Part shown: in pieces, positions 1 through 8,056 of the stretch | How the letters are laid out: every line of letters starts with the position of its first letter | Position numbering within the stretch: position 1 is the first letter of the stretch | Source: Candidatus Poribacteria bacterium | GTDB lineage: Bacteria; Abyssobacteria; SURF-5 | Assembly: GCA_016215705.1 (NCBI GenBank) | Contig: JACRIR010000197.1 | Location: 1 to 54,651, forward strand | DNA: 54,651 nt | Reading direction: 5' to 3' | Notes under the pieces: model-generated | Seen by the model: the letters and a program-made list of their open reading frames with translations, nothing else | What the model was told of the DNA's origin: nothing | Databases searched by the model: none | Program-made: the position numbers and the translations under genes

Positions 1-706
1 AATTATGCGAATTACACGAATGAACTCCTTCTTTTTGTCATTCGCGCTAAAGCTCGAATCCGTTTAATAACAATGAGTTATGCCCTCATGTTCATGAAAA
101 TCACGACGGAAATTAAAGAAAATGCAATGAAGTAGTACGGAGAGCCGTGGTTTCTCTTCGGTTTCCTCTGCGACCTTTGCGCCTCTGCGGTGAATAAACG
201 GCGTCTTGGACAGCAGTGATCCGCAGTCCAAAATCCAAAATCGGAAGATTCGTCACATTCTTAACCCATTTGTGTTCCTGAAATCATCATCTTTGTGCCA
301 TAACTCTAAACTCTAAACCTTGAACCACTTCTGTCATTCGCACGATTTGTTAACAAAAAGGCCGTTGCTCGGCTTCCCCCCGCCATGTACGATATGCATC
401 AGAGCATTGGCGCCGCTGCGCAGAGTCTCGACTCCCGGGTTCCGAGTCTCGTGTCAACCGGCACAAAGCACGAAAAAGAAAGGGACCAATCCGTCATGAA
501 AACCACGCCGAAACGTCGCAACCACCCGTTGCGCCTTTCTCCTCTTTCCGGACTCGCAACTCGTGACTCGCAACCCGCAACTCTTAAGAGTGCTTCCCCC
601 TCTTTCAACCAGAAACGAGAAACGCCGCGCCTTGCGCAACGCCTTTCACCTTGCTCTTTTCGCCTGCTCTCCCCCGAAGGTACCCGTGTTAAAGAAGAGA
701 AAGTTC
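1..706. repeat. Gene-free mosaic of short periodic repeats
   Basis: I see no credible gene here; the possible reading frames overlap each other and consist of repeat sequence. Nine-base-period phrases occur at 7-24 (gcgaattac, acgaatgaa) and, with an 8-9 base period, around 165-193. Seven-base-period phrases occur at 226-253, 302-329, 423-450 and 551-585; in the last, five consecutive heptamers are variants of gactcgc/aactcgt. 34-61 resembles the dispersed 'gtcattcgcg...cgaatcc' palindrome type. 96-142 matches two other blocks at about 16715 and 16786. The region ends where the TetR promoter begins. Confidence 0.7.
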
Positions 707-735
707 TTGACAGAGCGCTGGTCATATGATACAAT
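707..735 (+). promoter_or_regulatory. Sigma70-type promoter of the TetR gene
   Basis: TTGACA at 707-712 is followed after 17 bases by TACAAT at 730-735, a near-consensus promoter for the gene starting at 775. The -10 overlaps the left edge of the operator-like palindrome at 733-760, which is the usual arrangement for an autorepressing TetR protein. Confidence 0.7.
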
Positions 736-760
736 TTGGACTAACCGGTTAGTCCTAATT
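733..760. promoter_or_regulatory. Putative TetR operator (28-bp dyad)
   Basis: A perfect 18-bp palindrome, ggactaaccggttagtcc, lies at 738-755. Complementarity continues on both sides (aatt at 733-736 with aatt at 757-760) with a single mismatched pair. It overlaps the -10 and the expected transcription start of the TetR gene 15 bases downstream, so autorepression is the simplest reading. Confidence 0.65.
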
Positions 761-774
761 CAGCGAGGAGCCCA

Positions 775-1359
775 ATGGACAGCAAACAAAAAATCGTATC
801 CGAAGCCGCTAAACTCATTCATACCAAGGGATTCAATAACACCAGCGTGCAGGATATCCTCGACGCGACCGCTGTGACCAAGAGCAATTTTTACTATCAT
901 TTTGAGAGCAAAGAACAGCTCGGATTCGAGGTGCTTTCGCAGAGAATGCAATGGTTCTATGACAACATGATCGAGCCTCCTTCGCAGGCCGAGCTCGGAC
1001 CGGCAGAACAAGTGGACGCCTTTCTGGATAGAATCCTCGCTCTCGGCATCTCGCCCCTGGGCGAACTCGGCTGCCCATTCGGCAACCTTGCGCAAGAGAT
1101 GAGCGCTATCCATGAACCTCTGCGCCAGGCCCTGAGCGAATTCTTCAAAAACGGCGCTGAAAGACTGGAACAACGCTTTGAAGAGGGCAAGAAGGCGGGT
1201 GTGTTCAAACAGGACTTACCCTCGCGGCAGTTTGCCGAGTTCGTGCTCGCGCAAATCCAAGGGTCGTTCCTGCTGCGCAAAACTCATAAAGACCCTCATA
1301 TAATGGAACGCAACATCGAGATGCTGCGCAAATTGATCGAAGCTTACAAGCAACACTAG
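775..1359 (+). CDS. TetR/AcrR-family transcriptional regulator
   Basis: A 194-residue cytoplasmic repressor of the TetR family. The N-terminal helix-turn-helix spans about residues 20-48 and includes the TSVQDILDATAVTKSNFYYHF-type stretch. The C-terminal ligand domain contains a GCPFGNL motif near residue 100, which recalls the LmrA/YxaF-like TetR subgroup. The ATG start has a good Shine-Dalgarno sequence (gaggag at 765-770). A consensus promoter and an 18-bp perfect dyad immediately upstream suggest self-repression, and the two Fe-S proteins downstream in the same orientation are candidate targets. The stop codon (TAG at 1357-1359) lies inside the terminal repeat of an inserted element, so the original C-terminus may have been different. 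The ligand is unknown. Confidence 0.9.
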   Translation: MDSKQKIVSEAAKLIHTKGFNNTSVQDILDATAVTKSNFYYHFESKEQLGFEVLSQRMQWFYDNMIEPPSQAELGPAEQVDAFLDRILALGISPLGELGCPFGNLAQEMSAIHEPLRQALSEFFKNGAERLEQRFEEGKKAGVFKQDLPSRQFAEFVLAQIQGSFLLRKTHKDPHIMERNIEMLRKLIEAYKQH

Positions 1360-1464
1360 TGTCATGTCACACTTGAGCCTGCAAGTGTGAGCGTATGGTT
1401 TTGTAGGGGCACGGCGCGCCGTGCCCCTACGGGAACCGACAAAAGAGAGTTGACAGAACACTAG
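1356..1464 (+). mobile_element. MITE-like element, CTAG-ended family, copy 1
   Basis: A 109-bp non-coding element. Its left end, CTAGTGTCATGTCA (1356-1369), matches the reverse complement of its right end (1451-1464) at 12 of 14 positions. Both ends carry CTAG, which may be a 4-bp target duplication or part of the repeat. A perfect 28-bp palindrome sits in the centre (1403-1430). Two further copies lie in inverse orientation at 20922-21040 and 21037-21147. No transposase is encoded, so mobilisation would be in trans. The left end supplies the TAG stop of the TetR gene. Confidence 0.7.
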
Positions 1465-1468
1465 GGTC

Positions 1469-1591
1469 ACGAATCGCGCGAATGCCATGAATTACGAGAA
1501 TAAGGCAAAACGGATATTCACCTCAGCGGGAATGCCGTGATGCTTTCTGTTTCTTCGAGTTTTGACCATGAACCAGGAACCATGAACCGAG
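1469..1591. repeat. 9-base and 7-base periodic phrases before the Fe-S genes
   Basis: Four nonamers (acgaatcgc, gcgaatgcc, atgaattac, gagaataag) run from 1469 to 1504, directly abutting the end of the MITE-like element. Four heptamers (ttgacca, tgaacca, ggaacca, tgaaccg) run from 1562 to 1589, just before the ribosome-binding site of the next gene. A further heptameric phrase lies at 2696-2718, between the two Fe-S genes. Confidence 0.6.
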
Positions 1592-1609
1592 TTTCTTAAG
1601 GAGGAGCAC

Positions 1610-2698
1610 ATGAGTAAGGACGTTTATCAAAAGTTGGCCGAACATCTCGACGCGATGCCGCAAGGCTTCCCAAAAACCGCGAGCGGGGTTGAGATAAAAA
1701 TCCTGAAGAAGGTTTTCGACGAGGCGGAGGCCGACGTAGCCGCGCAGATGAAGCTTGTGCCGGAGGGTCCCGAGCAAGTGGCCGAACGCCTGGGCCGAAA
1801 CCCTAAAGAAATGGCCGAATTCCTTGAGAAGATGGCGTCGAAGGGCCAGATAATGGGCATGGGCCCGCGTGAGGGCCGCATGTACGCTGCGTTCCCGTTC
1901 CTCGTCGGCATTCACGAATTCCAGCTCGCGCGGATGGATAAGGAATACGTCGAACTGTTCGAGCATTATCTCGAGGAGGCGTTGGCCGAACAGTTGGGAA
2001 AAACACTGCCGGCCCAGGTGCGCGTGTATCCGGTGGAACAAGCGATCCCGAACGAGCTCACGATCCTTCCGTTCGAGAAAGTGTCAAACATGATTGAGAA
2101 GGCGCAATCCTGGGCGGTCTCCGACTGCATTTGTCGCAAAGAGATGAAGATGATCGGCAAGGGCTGCAACAAGACAATGAACAATTGCATCGCCTTCTCC
2201 GACGACCCGTCCGGATTCGACATCGAGTACCGAGGCGCAAGAAAGGCCACGAAGCAGGAGGCGCTCGACCTGCTGAAAAAGGCTGAGGAAGAAGGCCTGG
2301 TGCACAATTCGTGGAACATACAGGACAATCACGTATTTGTGTGCAACTGCTGCACGTGCTGCTGCGCAATCCTTCGCAGCGTGAAGATGGCCAAATCGCC
2401 CCATTTTCTGGCTAAATCGAATTACTTCGCGAAGATCGAGTCCGACACATGTGTCGCATGCGGCGTGTGCGCCGACGAGAGATGTCCGATGGGCGCCATC
2501 GAGGCGCGTGGCGAATACTATGAGGTGAATCCGGATCGCTGTATCGGCTGCGGTGTGTGCGTGGTCACGTGCCCGAGCGGCGCGCTTTCGCTCCAGCGTA
2601 AGTCTGAGGACCAGATCGACATTCCGCCGGATAACATAGTCGCGTGGACGATGGAGAAGGCGCAGAAGACCGGCCGCACGATGGAAGGGCTCATCTGA
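1610..2698 (+). CDS. Winged-helix, cysteine-rich 4Fe-4S protein (paralogue A)
   Basis: A 362-residue soluble protein in three parts. Residues about 30-85 look like a winged-helix domain (EQVAERLGRNPKEMAEFL). A middle region carries C173, C175, C186 and C193 and then an unusual CNCCTCCC cluster at 245-252. The C-terminus is a 2[4Fe-4S] ferredoxin with C281/284/287/292 and C311/314/317/321; the first cluster motif has one extra residue before its fourth cysteine. The start has a strong aaggagg site at 1598-1604. The next gene is a paralogue with the same layout. An electron-transfer or redox-sensing role is inferred from the cysteines and the DNA-binding-like fold. The partner is unknown; I recognise the ferredoxin part with confidence but not the biochemical role. 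Confidence 0.85.
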   Translation: MSKDVYQKLAEHLDAMPQGFPKTASGVEIKILKKVFDEAEADVAAQMKLVPEGPEQVAERLGRNPKEMAEFLEKMASKGQIMGMGPREGRMYAAFPFLVGIHEFQLARMDKEYVELFEHYLEEALAEQLGKTLPAQVRVYPVEQAIPNELTILPFEKVSNMIEKAQSWAVSDCICRKEMKMIGKGCNKTMNNCIAFSDDPSGFDIEYRGARKATKQEALDLLKKAEEEGLVHNSWNIQDNHVFVCNCCTCCCAILRSVKMAKSPHFLAKSNYFAKIESDTCVACGVCADERCPMGAIEARGEYYEVNPDRCIGCGVCVVTCPSGALSLQRKSEDQIDIPPDNIVAWTMEKAQKTGRTMEGLI

Positions 2699-2742
2699 TT
2701 CTTGATTTTGGATTCGTGCTCCGATCTCTTAAGGAGAACATC

Positions 2743-3867
2743 ATGCAGAAATCACCATTCAGAAAACTTGCTGAGCGATTCGACATGAACTTGACGGGTA
2801 TGCCCAAGAAGGATGGCGATTTTTCGCCCTCCTTCCTTCAGTACCTCGAGATTCTTTTTACGCCGGAAGAAGCCGAGGTTGCCTCGTTCTTGTCGGCTGA
2901 GCCAAAGCGTTTGACCGCCGAGGAAGTGGCCGAAAAGGCGGGACGCCCCGTCGGAGACGTCGAACAAGTCCTCGGTCGCCTTGTCGAGAAGAATGCGATC
3001 CTCGGATTCGGCGGCCAGTACATGCTGCCAATGACCCCACTGCTTCTCAATATTCACCAATTCAGGACGGCCGTTGATCAAGATGCCCTGAAAGCCAGCC
3101 AACTGTATCAGGATTTCTACATAAAGGACGGCTTCTATCGGTTCTATGAATCGTCCGCGCAGGGGACGCCCGTGCGCCGCGCAGTGCCTGTCGAGCAATC
3201 GATCTCCGACGGCCAGCATATATTATCGCATGAAGAGGTCAAGCTCTTCCTCGATGAAGCCAATATGGGGGCGATGGCGCTCGTGCCGTGCCCCTGTCGC
3301 AACCGCACAGAGAAGATGGGAAGACGCGAATGCAAAGACAAGCACGGTGTGGAGTCGTGCCTGTTTCTCGGGATGCCTGCGGTACTCATGGTCGGGCGTG
3401 GCGAAGGCAAACAGATTTCTCGCGAGGAAGCGGAAAGCTATGTCAAGGAGATGCGAGAACTGGGCCTCGTCATGATGACCGACAACGCAGCCGTCATGAA
3501 AGACGGCGTCGTCTGCTTCTGCTGCGGCTGTTGCTGTTCAATCACGCGGGGCCTCACTCGATGGAGCAATTCCCGGGCGTTTGCGCGCTCCAATTTCGTC
3601 GCGCGCGTCGGCGACGATTGCGCGCTATGCGGAACGTGTGTTGACCGCTGCATGTTCAAGGCTATATCCGTGCCCGACGGCGCCGGCAAGTTGCAGATCG
3701 ATGAGAGCAGATGCATGGGCTGCGGCGCCTGCACCGTCACGTGTCCGACCGAAGCGCTCCGGCTCGAACGCCTCGAACGAGAACCCATCTATGCGACGCA
3801 GTCGGAACTGCGCTCGAAGATAGCCGTCGAGAACGAGGCCGCAGGCCAGAAACGACGCCTGCAATAA
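2743..3867 (+). CDS. Winged-helix, cysteine-rich 4Fe-4S protein (paralogue B)
   Basis: A 374-residue paralogue of the upstream gene. The predicted winged helix lies around residues 55-90. The middle cysteines are C183, C185, C197 and C206, followed by CFCCGCCC at 258-265. Two standard ferredoxin motifs follow at C293/296/299/303 and C324/327/330/334. I place the start at the ATG at 2743, preceded by aaggag at 2731-2736; an in-frame upstream extension to 2644 would overlap gene A and has no homology to it. The 44-bp gap and shared orientation suggest co-transcription with gene A. Conservation of the middle cysteine pattern in both copies argues for a third metal site besides the two ferredoxin clusters. 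The function is not known to me. Confidence 0.85.
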   Translation: MQKSPFRKLAERFDMNLTGMPKKDGDFSPSFLQYLEILFTPEEAEVASFLSAEPKRLTAEEVAEKAGRPVGDVEQVLGRLVEKNAILGFGGQYMLPMTPLLLNIHQFRTAVDQDALKASQLYQDFYIKDGFYRFYESSAQGTPVRRAVPVEQSISDGQHILSHEEVKLFLDEANMGAMALVPCPCRNRTEKMGRRECKDKHGVESCLFLGMPAVLMVGRGEGKQISREEAESYVKEMRELGLVMMTDNAAVMKDGVVCFCCGCCCSITRGLTRWSNSRAFARSNFVARVGDDCALCGTCVDRCMFKAISVPDGAGKLQIDESRCMGCGACTVTCPTEALRLERLEREPIYATQSELRSKIAVENEAAGQKRRLQ

Positions 3868-3875
3868 GTCCGGCG

Positions 3876-3893
3876 AAAGGGAAATCCCCTTTT
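3876..3893 (+). terminator. Weak terminator-like hairpin after the Fe-S pair
   Basis: aaaggg (3876-3881) pairs with cccttt (3887-3892), and the hairpin runs into a stretch of four T. The stem is only six pairs, so this is a weak candidate for ending the Fe-S transcript. Confidence 0.3.
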
Positions 3894-3894
3894 A

Positions 3895-4024
3895 GAGACT
3901 GTCCCATAATTGGCGAACCAGGATGGGATTCTGTAGGTGCGAATCCATTCGCACAATATTGTCGGGTTCTTTCCGCTTCGCGCCCGCGAATAAATTCGCG
4001 CCTACAGAATTACGGGACAGTCTC
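3895..4024. mobile_element. 130-bp inverted-repeat element (family A, best copy)
   Basis: The outer arms gagactgtccc (3895-3905) and gggacagtctc (4014-4024) are perfectly complementary. Inner arms at 3928-3944 and 3994-4010 (attctgtaggtgcgaat against attcgcgcctacagaat) pair with one mismatch over 17 bases. There is no coding capacity. Related copies are at 39290-39368 (good), 38305-38395 (degenerate) and about 19064-19125 (partial). This is consistent with a non-autonomous mobile element. Confidence 0.65.
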
Positions 4025-4029
4025 AAATT

Positions 4030-4140
4030 CCCGCTTTTACCCTCATTTCTCCCGTCTTGCCCCTTTCTTGTCTGCCTCTTTGCGCTCTCTGCGCCTCGGG
4101 TCTGCGACCTTTTACCGTTTGATGATTCCCTTTTCCGTTT
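4030..4140. repeat. Pyrimidine-rich periodic phrases
   Basis: A run of 7-9-base units of the ccctttcttgtctgcc and ctctttgcgctctctgcg type. The stretch from about 4091 (gcctcgggtctgcgacc) onward closely resembles 15699-15750, which forms the first codons of a LolA-like gene. With the preceding inverted repeat it fills most of the gap before the GT39 gene. 4141-4237 should hold the promoter of that gene, but I see only a weak candidate there (TTCAAA, 17-base spacer, TATCGT). Confidence 0.5.
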
Positions 4141-4237
4141 TCTCCTATAGCATGAAACTTCAAAAAATGCGGGATTTATGCTATCGTAGTGTAGATTGGT
4201 CTCTCTATAGACTAATTGGAAAGAGTTCAAGGAATCA

Positions 4238-6013
4238 ATGATTGAGCAACAAAAAGCGATTTATTGCTGCAACGAGATACGATGGGGCGAAATCCAAGCG
4301 CAGAGCGACCATGGACCACCATCCCGGTTAGCGTGGGTGGTTGCCCTTCTTTTTGTGGCTGCCGTAACGGTGAGAGCGTGGGCGCTGGGTAGCTACGGTA
4401 TCAACAATGACGAGAATCTCTGGCATATTCGGAGCGCCGAATTTGTGAAGTCTCTGCTTGGACCTTTCGCTCCCGGAGACATTGCGGTCCCGAAGGATTT
4501 TGGAGACCATATCAACCTGGCCGTAAATCTGCTTGAGGGCAGCCGGAGAGTCATATCCCGCGAATATCCTTTTACGGCGCATATTGACACAGTGCACCCG
4601 GGTACGCCGATATCTTTCTTGATGGGGTTGAGCCATATCCTTCTCGCTCGAGGAAGCTCGTCATGGAGCCTGAATTGGCTTTCCGTCATCGCGGCCTCGC
4701 GCTTGCCCAATGTCATCGTCGGAGCTTCCATAGTTTTCGTTTTCTTCTACCTCGGCAAAGCGCTCGTCGGTTGGCGCGCGGCGTTGTTCGCCGCCGCCTT
4801 CGGGGCATTCGAGCCTTTCCTGGTCGGCTACAGCCGCGAGGCGCAATTGGACATGTCTGCGACGGTTTTCATCGCCGGCTCTCTGCTCTGCTATTTCAAT
4901 GCGCGCTGTGGCTCGGGCAAACAAAGACAATTGGCGATCTTCGGGGGCATATTCGGAGGGCTGGCTCTTGCGACGAATCCGTATGCTGTCTACATCTTTC
5001 CCGCGCTCCTCGCGGCCAGGTTGCTGTGGCAGCCACGGCGAGAAGAGAAGACGGGCGGAAAGCTGTTGTCCAGAGCCCTTCTTCCGGACGAGACGGATGT
5101 GTTTTACGCTCTGAGTTGGGCGTTGACTTTTGTCCTGGTGTATCCGAACATCTGGCCGAATCCGATATTGGGAGTGCGCGAGTGGTTTCGACTCGTCAAC
5201 GAAATGCCCCATCTGCAGACTGGCTCGGCGCTGAAACATTTTGCATTCTTGATTCATGGACCGATACACGTGCTGCCGTGGACGCTGCTCCTCGGACTCT
5301 TCGGCGGATATATGGGTATCAAGACGCGAGACCGTGCGGTCGTCGCCATTCTCGCGTGGCTGGGCAGTTATCTGCTATTTCTTTCAGTTCTCGCCGGGGA
5401 CATCAGTCTGAAGAGGATGCTCTTTCTTCTGCCCGCGTTGGTTCTGCTGGCGGGATATGGTCTCGATAGAATCATCCGGCGCATGGAAAGCAGAAATCGG
5501 AAGCCCAATCCCGGTATGGCGTACCCAGCGGCAATTTCTTTGTTGGTTGTCGCAGGACTCGCCGTAAACATATGGTGGTGGCCTTATCCCGATCTGTTCA
5601 CCTGGCCATGGCTTCCCGACCCGCAAAAGTGGTCTCCCCCAACTGAGGTCAGCGTGGGTGAAGGCATGTACCATGCAGTGGAATACATACATCAGTCCGA
5701 CGGAGAGAAAGCCAGGATCGCATGTTTGTCAGGCGCTAATAATGCCGCCTACTTCCATGACTCTTCTTTGGTGCACAACGCTCCCTCGACACTGCAGGAA
5801 TTGAAAGACCTGAATTGCGATTGGCTGGTTGTTCTCCCAAAATACGTTTATCGGGTCCCGCCTGTGAATGAAGTAATACGGTTTGCGAAGGATAATCGCC
5901 CGACACATATGACATGGCATCATCAGATTGAGACCACGCGCATGTTCGATTTGCGAGAATTCGGCCTCAGTGGGTCGCCGGCAAAAGCAAACGTTGTCAA
6001 CGGAATGAAGTGA
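4238..6013 (+). CDS. GT39-family (ArnT/PMT-like) membrane glycosyltransferase
   Basis: A 591-residue polytopic inner-membrane protein of the GT-C fold. A conserved acidic pair (D58-E59, in NNDENLW) lies in the first periplasmic loop after TM1, where PMT/ArnT-type enzymes hold their catalytic acid. About ten further hydrophobic segments follow up to residue 450, then a soluble C-terminal domain of about 130 residues. Family members transfer a sugar from a polyprenyl phosphate to an acceptor on the periplasmic side. The downstream GT2 of the DPM1 type is a plausible maker of that donor. The ATG start has aagga a few bases upstream. The end lies 12 bp before the amidotransferase gene, consistent with an operon. 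Donor and acceptor are not predictable. Confidence 0.8.
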   Translation: MIEQQKAIYCCNEIRWGEIQAQSDHGPPSRLAWVVALLFVAAVTVRAWALGSYGINNDENLWHIRSAEFVKSLLGPFAPGDIAVPKDFGDHINLAVNLLEGSRRVISREYPFTAHIDTVHPGTPISFLMGLSHILLARGSSSWSLNWLSVIAASRLPNVIVGASIVFVFFYLGKALVGWRAALFAAAFGAFEPFLVGYSREAQLDMSATVFIAGSLLCYFNARCGSGKQRQLAIFGGIFGGLALATNPYAVYIFPALLAARLLWQPRREEKTGGKLLSRALLPDETDVFYALSWALTFVLVYPNIWPNPILGVREWFRLVNEMPHLQTGSALKHFAFLIHGPIHVLPWTLLLGLFGGYMGIKTRDRAVVAILAWLGSYLLFLSVLAGDISLKRMLFLLPALVLLAGYGLDRIIRRMESRNRKPNPGMAYPAAISLLVVAGLAVNIWWWPYPDLFTWPWLPDPQKWSPPTEVSVGEGMYHAVEYIHQSDGEKARIACLSGANNAAYFHDSSLVHNAPSTLQELKDLNCDWLVVLPKYVYRVPPVNEVIRFAKDNRPTHMTWHHQIETTRMFDLREFGLSGSPAKANVVNGMK

Positions 6014-6025
6014 GGGGGTAGCTCT

Positions 6026-7987
6026 GTGTGTGGGATATTCGGAGTCGTAGCCGGTGAAGGCTGTGTTCTCCCGAAACAATCTCTGACGGACATCCTTGAG
6101 TTTCTCTTCCTGCGGTCCGAGTTTCGAGGGAAAGAAGCCAGCGGGCTCGCTTTTTACGCCGGCGGCGAAGTCGACGTCCACAAATGCTCGATGCGGGCCG
6201 CCAAAATGCTGCGCAACCGCGAATTCCAGAGCTTCCTTGATAGTTGTCTGAAGAGCGTCTATTCGGACGACGCCGCTCCTGCCAGACCATTTGCATCTCT
6301 CGGACATTCACGGCTGGTGACCAACGGCATAGAAATACTCGACCGAAATAATCAGCCGGTGCTAGCAGATGCAAGTCTTGGCGTTCACAACGGCATTGTC
6401 GTGAACGTGGACGAACTCTGGCAACACCACCCTGAGTTGGTTCGAAAGGCCGAAGTCGATACGGAGATAATCTACTCGCTCATTGACAAATACCGGTCTC
6501 TGTATGGGTCTGAAGAAGACGCCCTTCGGGCTGCTTTCGCAGAAATTGCCGGTTCCGCATCGATTGCCTACTTCCATGAGGGGGCAGAAGAACTGTGCCT
6601 GGCCACGAATACCGGCTCTCTCTACATATGCCGCAATGTCGGCGCCGGGGTCTTCTTGTTTGCTTCCGAAGGGTATTCTCTTCGGCTTCTCGCAAAACAA
6701 GAATTCATCAAAGAACTCGGCGCATCTGCGGAAATAAGAAATGTTCACGCGGGGCACGGAGTCGCCGTCGATATTCGATCCTGCGTTGACAGAGGATTCT
6801 CACTGCTAAGACCATTGCCGGGTCTGAAGAAGCCTGCCGCTGAAAGCAAGCCCGGCGGCAGATCATTCGGGGCAAAGGTGCGCGCCCGCGAACGCGTCAA
6901 CCTGCGCCGATGCACCCGCTGCGTGCTTCCCGAAACGTTTCCTTTCATTGAGTTCGACGATAAGGGCGTGTGTAGTGTCTGCAATCAATACGAACGGAAG
7001 ACGCTGTATGGGCGACAGGCGATCGAACAGGCCGTCGAGAAGTACCGGAGCAAGAATGGCGAGCCCGATTGCCTGGTAGCCTTCAGCGGCGGTCGCGACA
7101 GCGCATACGGGCTTCACTACATAAAGAAAGAACTGGGGATGAACCCGATCGCGTTCACATACGATTGGGGATTGGTAAGCGACCTTGCGCGGCGTAACCA
7201 AGCCAGAATGTGCGCAAAGCTGGGGGTGGAGCACATCATTCGCTCACCGGACGTTCGCGCGAAAAGGCGGTACGTGAGACAGAACTTGAACGCCTGGTTG
7301 CATCGACCGGACCTGGGAATGATTCCCCTGCTCTCCGCGGGCGACAAACAGTTCTATCACTATGGAAGGCAGCTACTCAAAGAGACAGGCATAAGACTCA
7401 CATTCTTCTGCGCCGATGATATGGAGCGAACCGAGTTCAAGACCGGATTCTGCGGGGTCCGCGAAAACCAGCACAGGATGCGCCTGAGCGCCTATTCCTG
7501 GAAAAACAAGCTGGCTTTTCTTTTTTACTATATGAAGCAATACACGCTGAATCCACGCTACTTGAACTCCTCGCTTCTGGACACGCTGCTTTCCTACTAC
7601 TCGACTTACGTTGCGAAGGATGATTTCCTCTACCTCTACCATTATATCCCGTGGGATGAGAAGACCATTGTGACGACACTGATGGAGGAGTACGGATGGG
7701 AGATAGACCCGGAGAGCAAGAGCACCTGGCGCATCGACGACGCCTACATTCCATTCCACAACTACATCTACTACACTGTCGCCGGTTTCTCGGAGCACGA
7801 CACTTTCAGGAGCAACCAGATACGCGCCGGGGTAATCACGCGCGAAGAAGCCCTGGCGATAGTGGAACGCGACAATCAACCACGAATCGGAGCATTGCGG
7901 GACTATGCAAGCCGCATCGGCATCAACCTCGAGGAGGTTATGCTTGTAGTGAATTCGATTCCGAAACTATACGAAAAACGCTCATAG
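6026..7987 (+). CDS. Fused class II glutaminase / PP-loop N-acetyl sugar amidotransferase
   Basis: A 653-residue two-domain protein. Residues 1-250 are an Ntn-type glutamine amidotransferase: the GTG start places Cys2 at the mature N-terminus, and R96 (GHSRL), N122-G123 (HNG) and D145 match GlmS/PurF-type active-site positions. Residues 290-653 form a WbpG/PseA-like N-acetyl sugar amidotransferase with a four-cysteine zinc site (C296, C299, C316, C319) and an ATP PP-loop, SGGRDS, at 354-359. Known relatives convert an acetamido sugar to an acetamidino sugar using ammonia, usually from a separate HisH-like glutaminase. Here the ammonia source appears fused and of the other glutaminase class. 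A purine-rich site (gaggggg) precedes the GTG. Cytoplasmic; probably tailors a sugar for the adjacent glycan genes. Confidence 0.85.
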   Translation: MCGIFGVVAGEGCVLPKQSLTDILEFLFLRSEFRGKEASGLAFYAGGEVDVHKCSMRAAKMLRNREFQSFLDSCLKSVYSDDAAPARPFASLGHSRLVTNGIEILDRNNQPVLADASLGVHNGIVVNVDELWQHHPELVRKAEVDTEIIYSLIDKYRSLYGSEEDALRAAFAEIAGSASIAYFHEGAEELCLATNTGSLYICRNVGAGVFLFASEGYSLRLLAKQEFIKELGASAEIRNVHAGHGVAVDIRSCVDRGFSLLRPLPGLKKPAAESKPGGRSFGAKVRARERVNLRRCTRCVLPETFPFIEFDDKGVCSVCNQYERKTLYGRQAIEQAVEKYRSKNGEPDCLVAFSGGRDSAYGLHYIKKELGMNPIAFTYDWGLVSDLARRNQARMCAKLGVEHIIRSPDVRAKRRYVRQNLNAWLHRPDLGMIPLLSAGDKQFYHYGRQLLKETGIRLTFFCADDMERTEFKTGFCGVRENQHRMRLSAYSWKNKLAFLFYYMKQYTLNPRYLNSSLLDTLLSYYSTYVAKDDFLYLYHYIPWDEKTIVTTLMEEYGWEIDPESKSTWRIDDAYIPFHNYIYYTVAGFSEHDTFRSNQIRAGVITREEALAIVERDNQPRIGALRDYASRIGINLEEVMLVVNSIPKLYEKRS

Positions 7988-8056
7988 AGAGTTTGCGCCG
8001 TCTGCTCTAAACATGGTTCGCCTTTGCCCTGCGCCGGACGCGATGAGGGGAAAACG

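Noticed and set aside
385-877. Overlapping frames of 60-114 codons on both strands before the TetR gene
   Set aside because: They run through heptameric repeat DNA, the TetR promoter and the start of the TetR gene, lack ribosome-binding sites and encode low-complexity protein.
1403-1430. The 28-bp palindrome as a terminator of the TetR gene
   Set aside because: It has no T-run and recurs in the other copies of the same element, so it is better explained as the centre of a mobile repeat.
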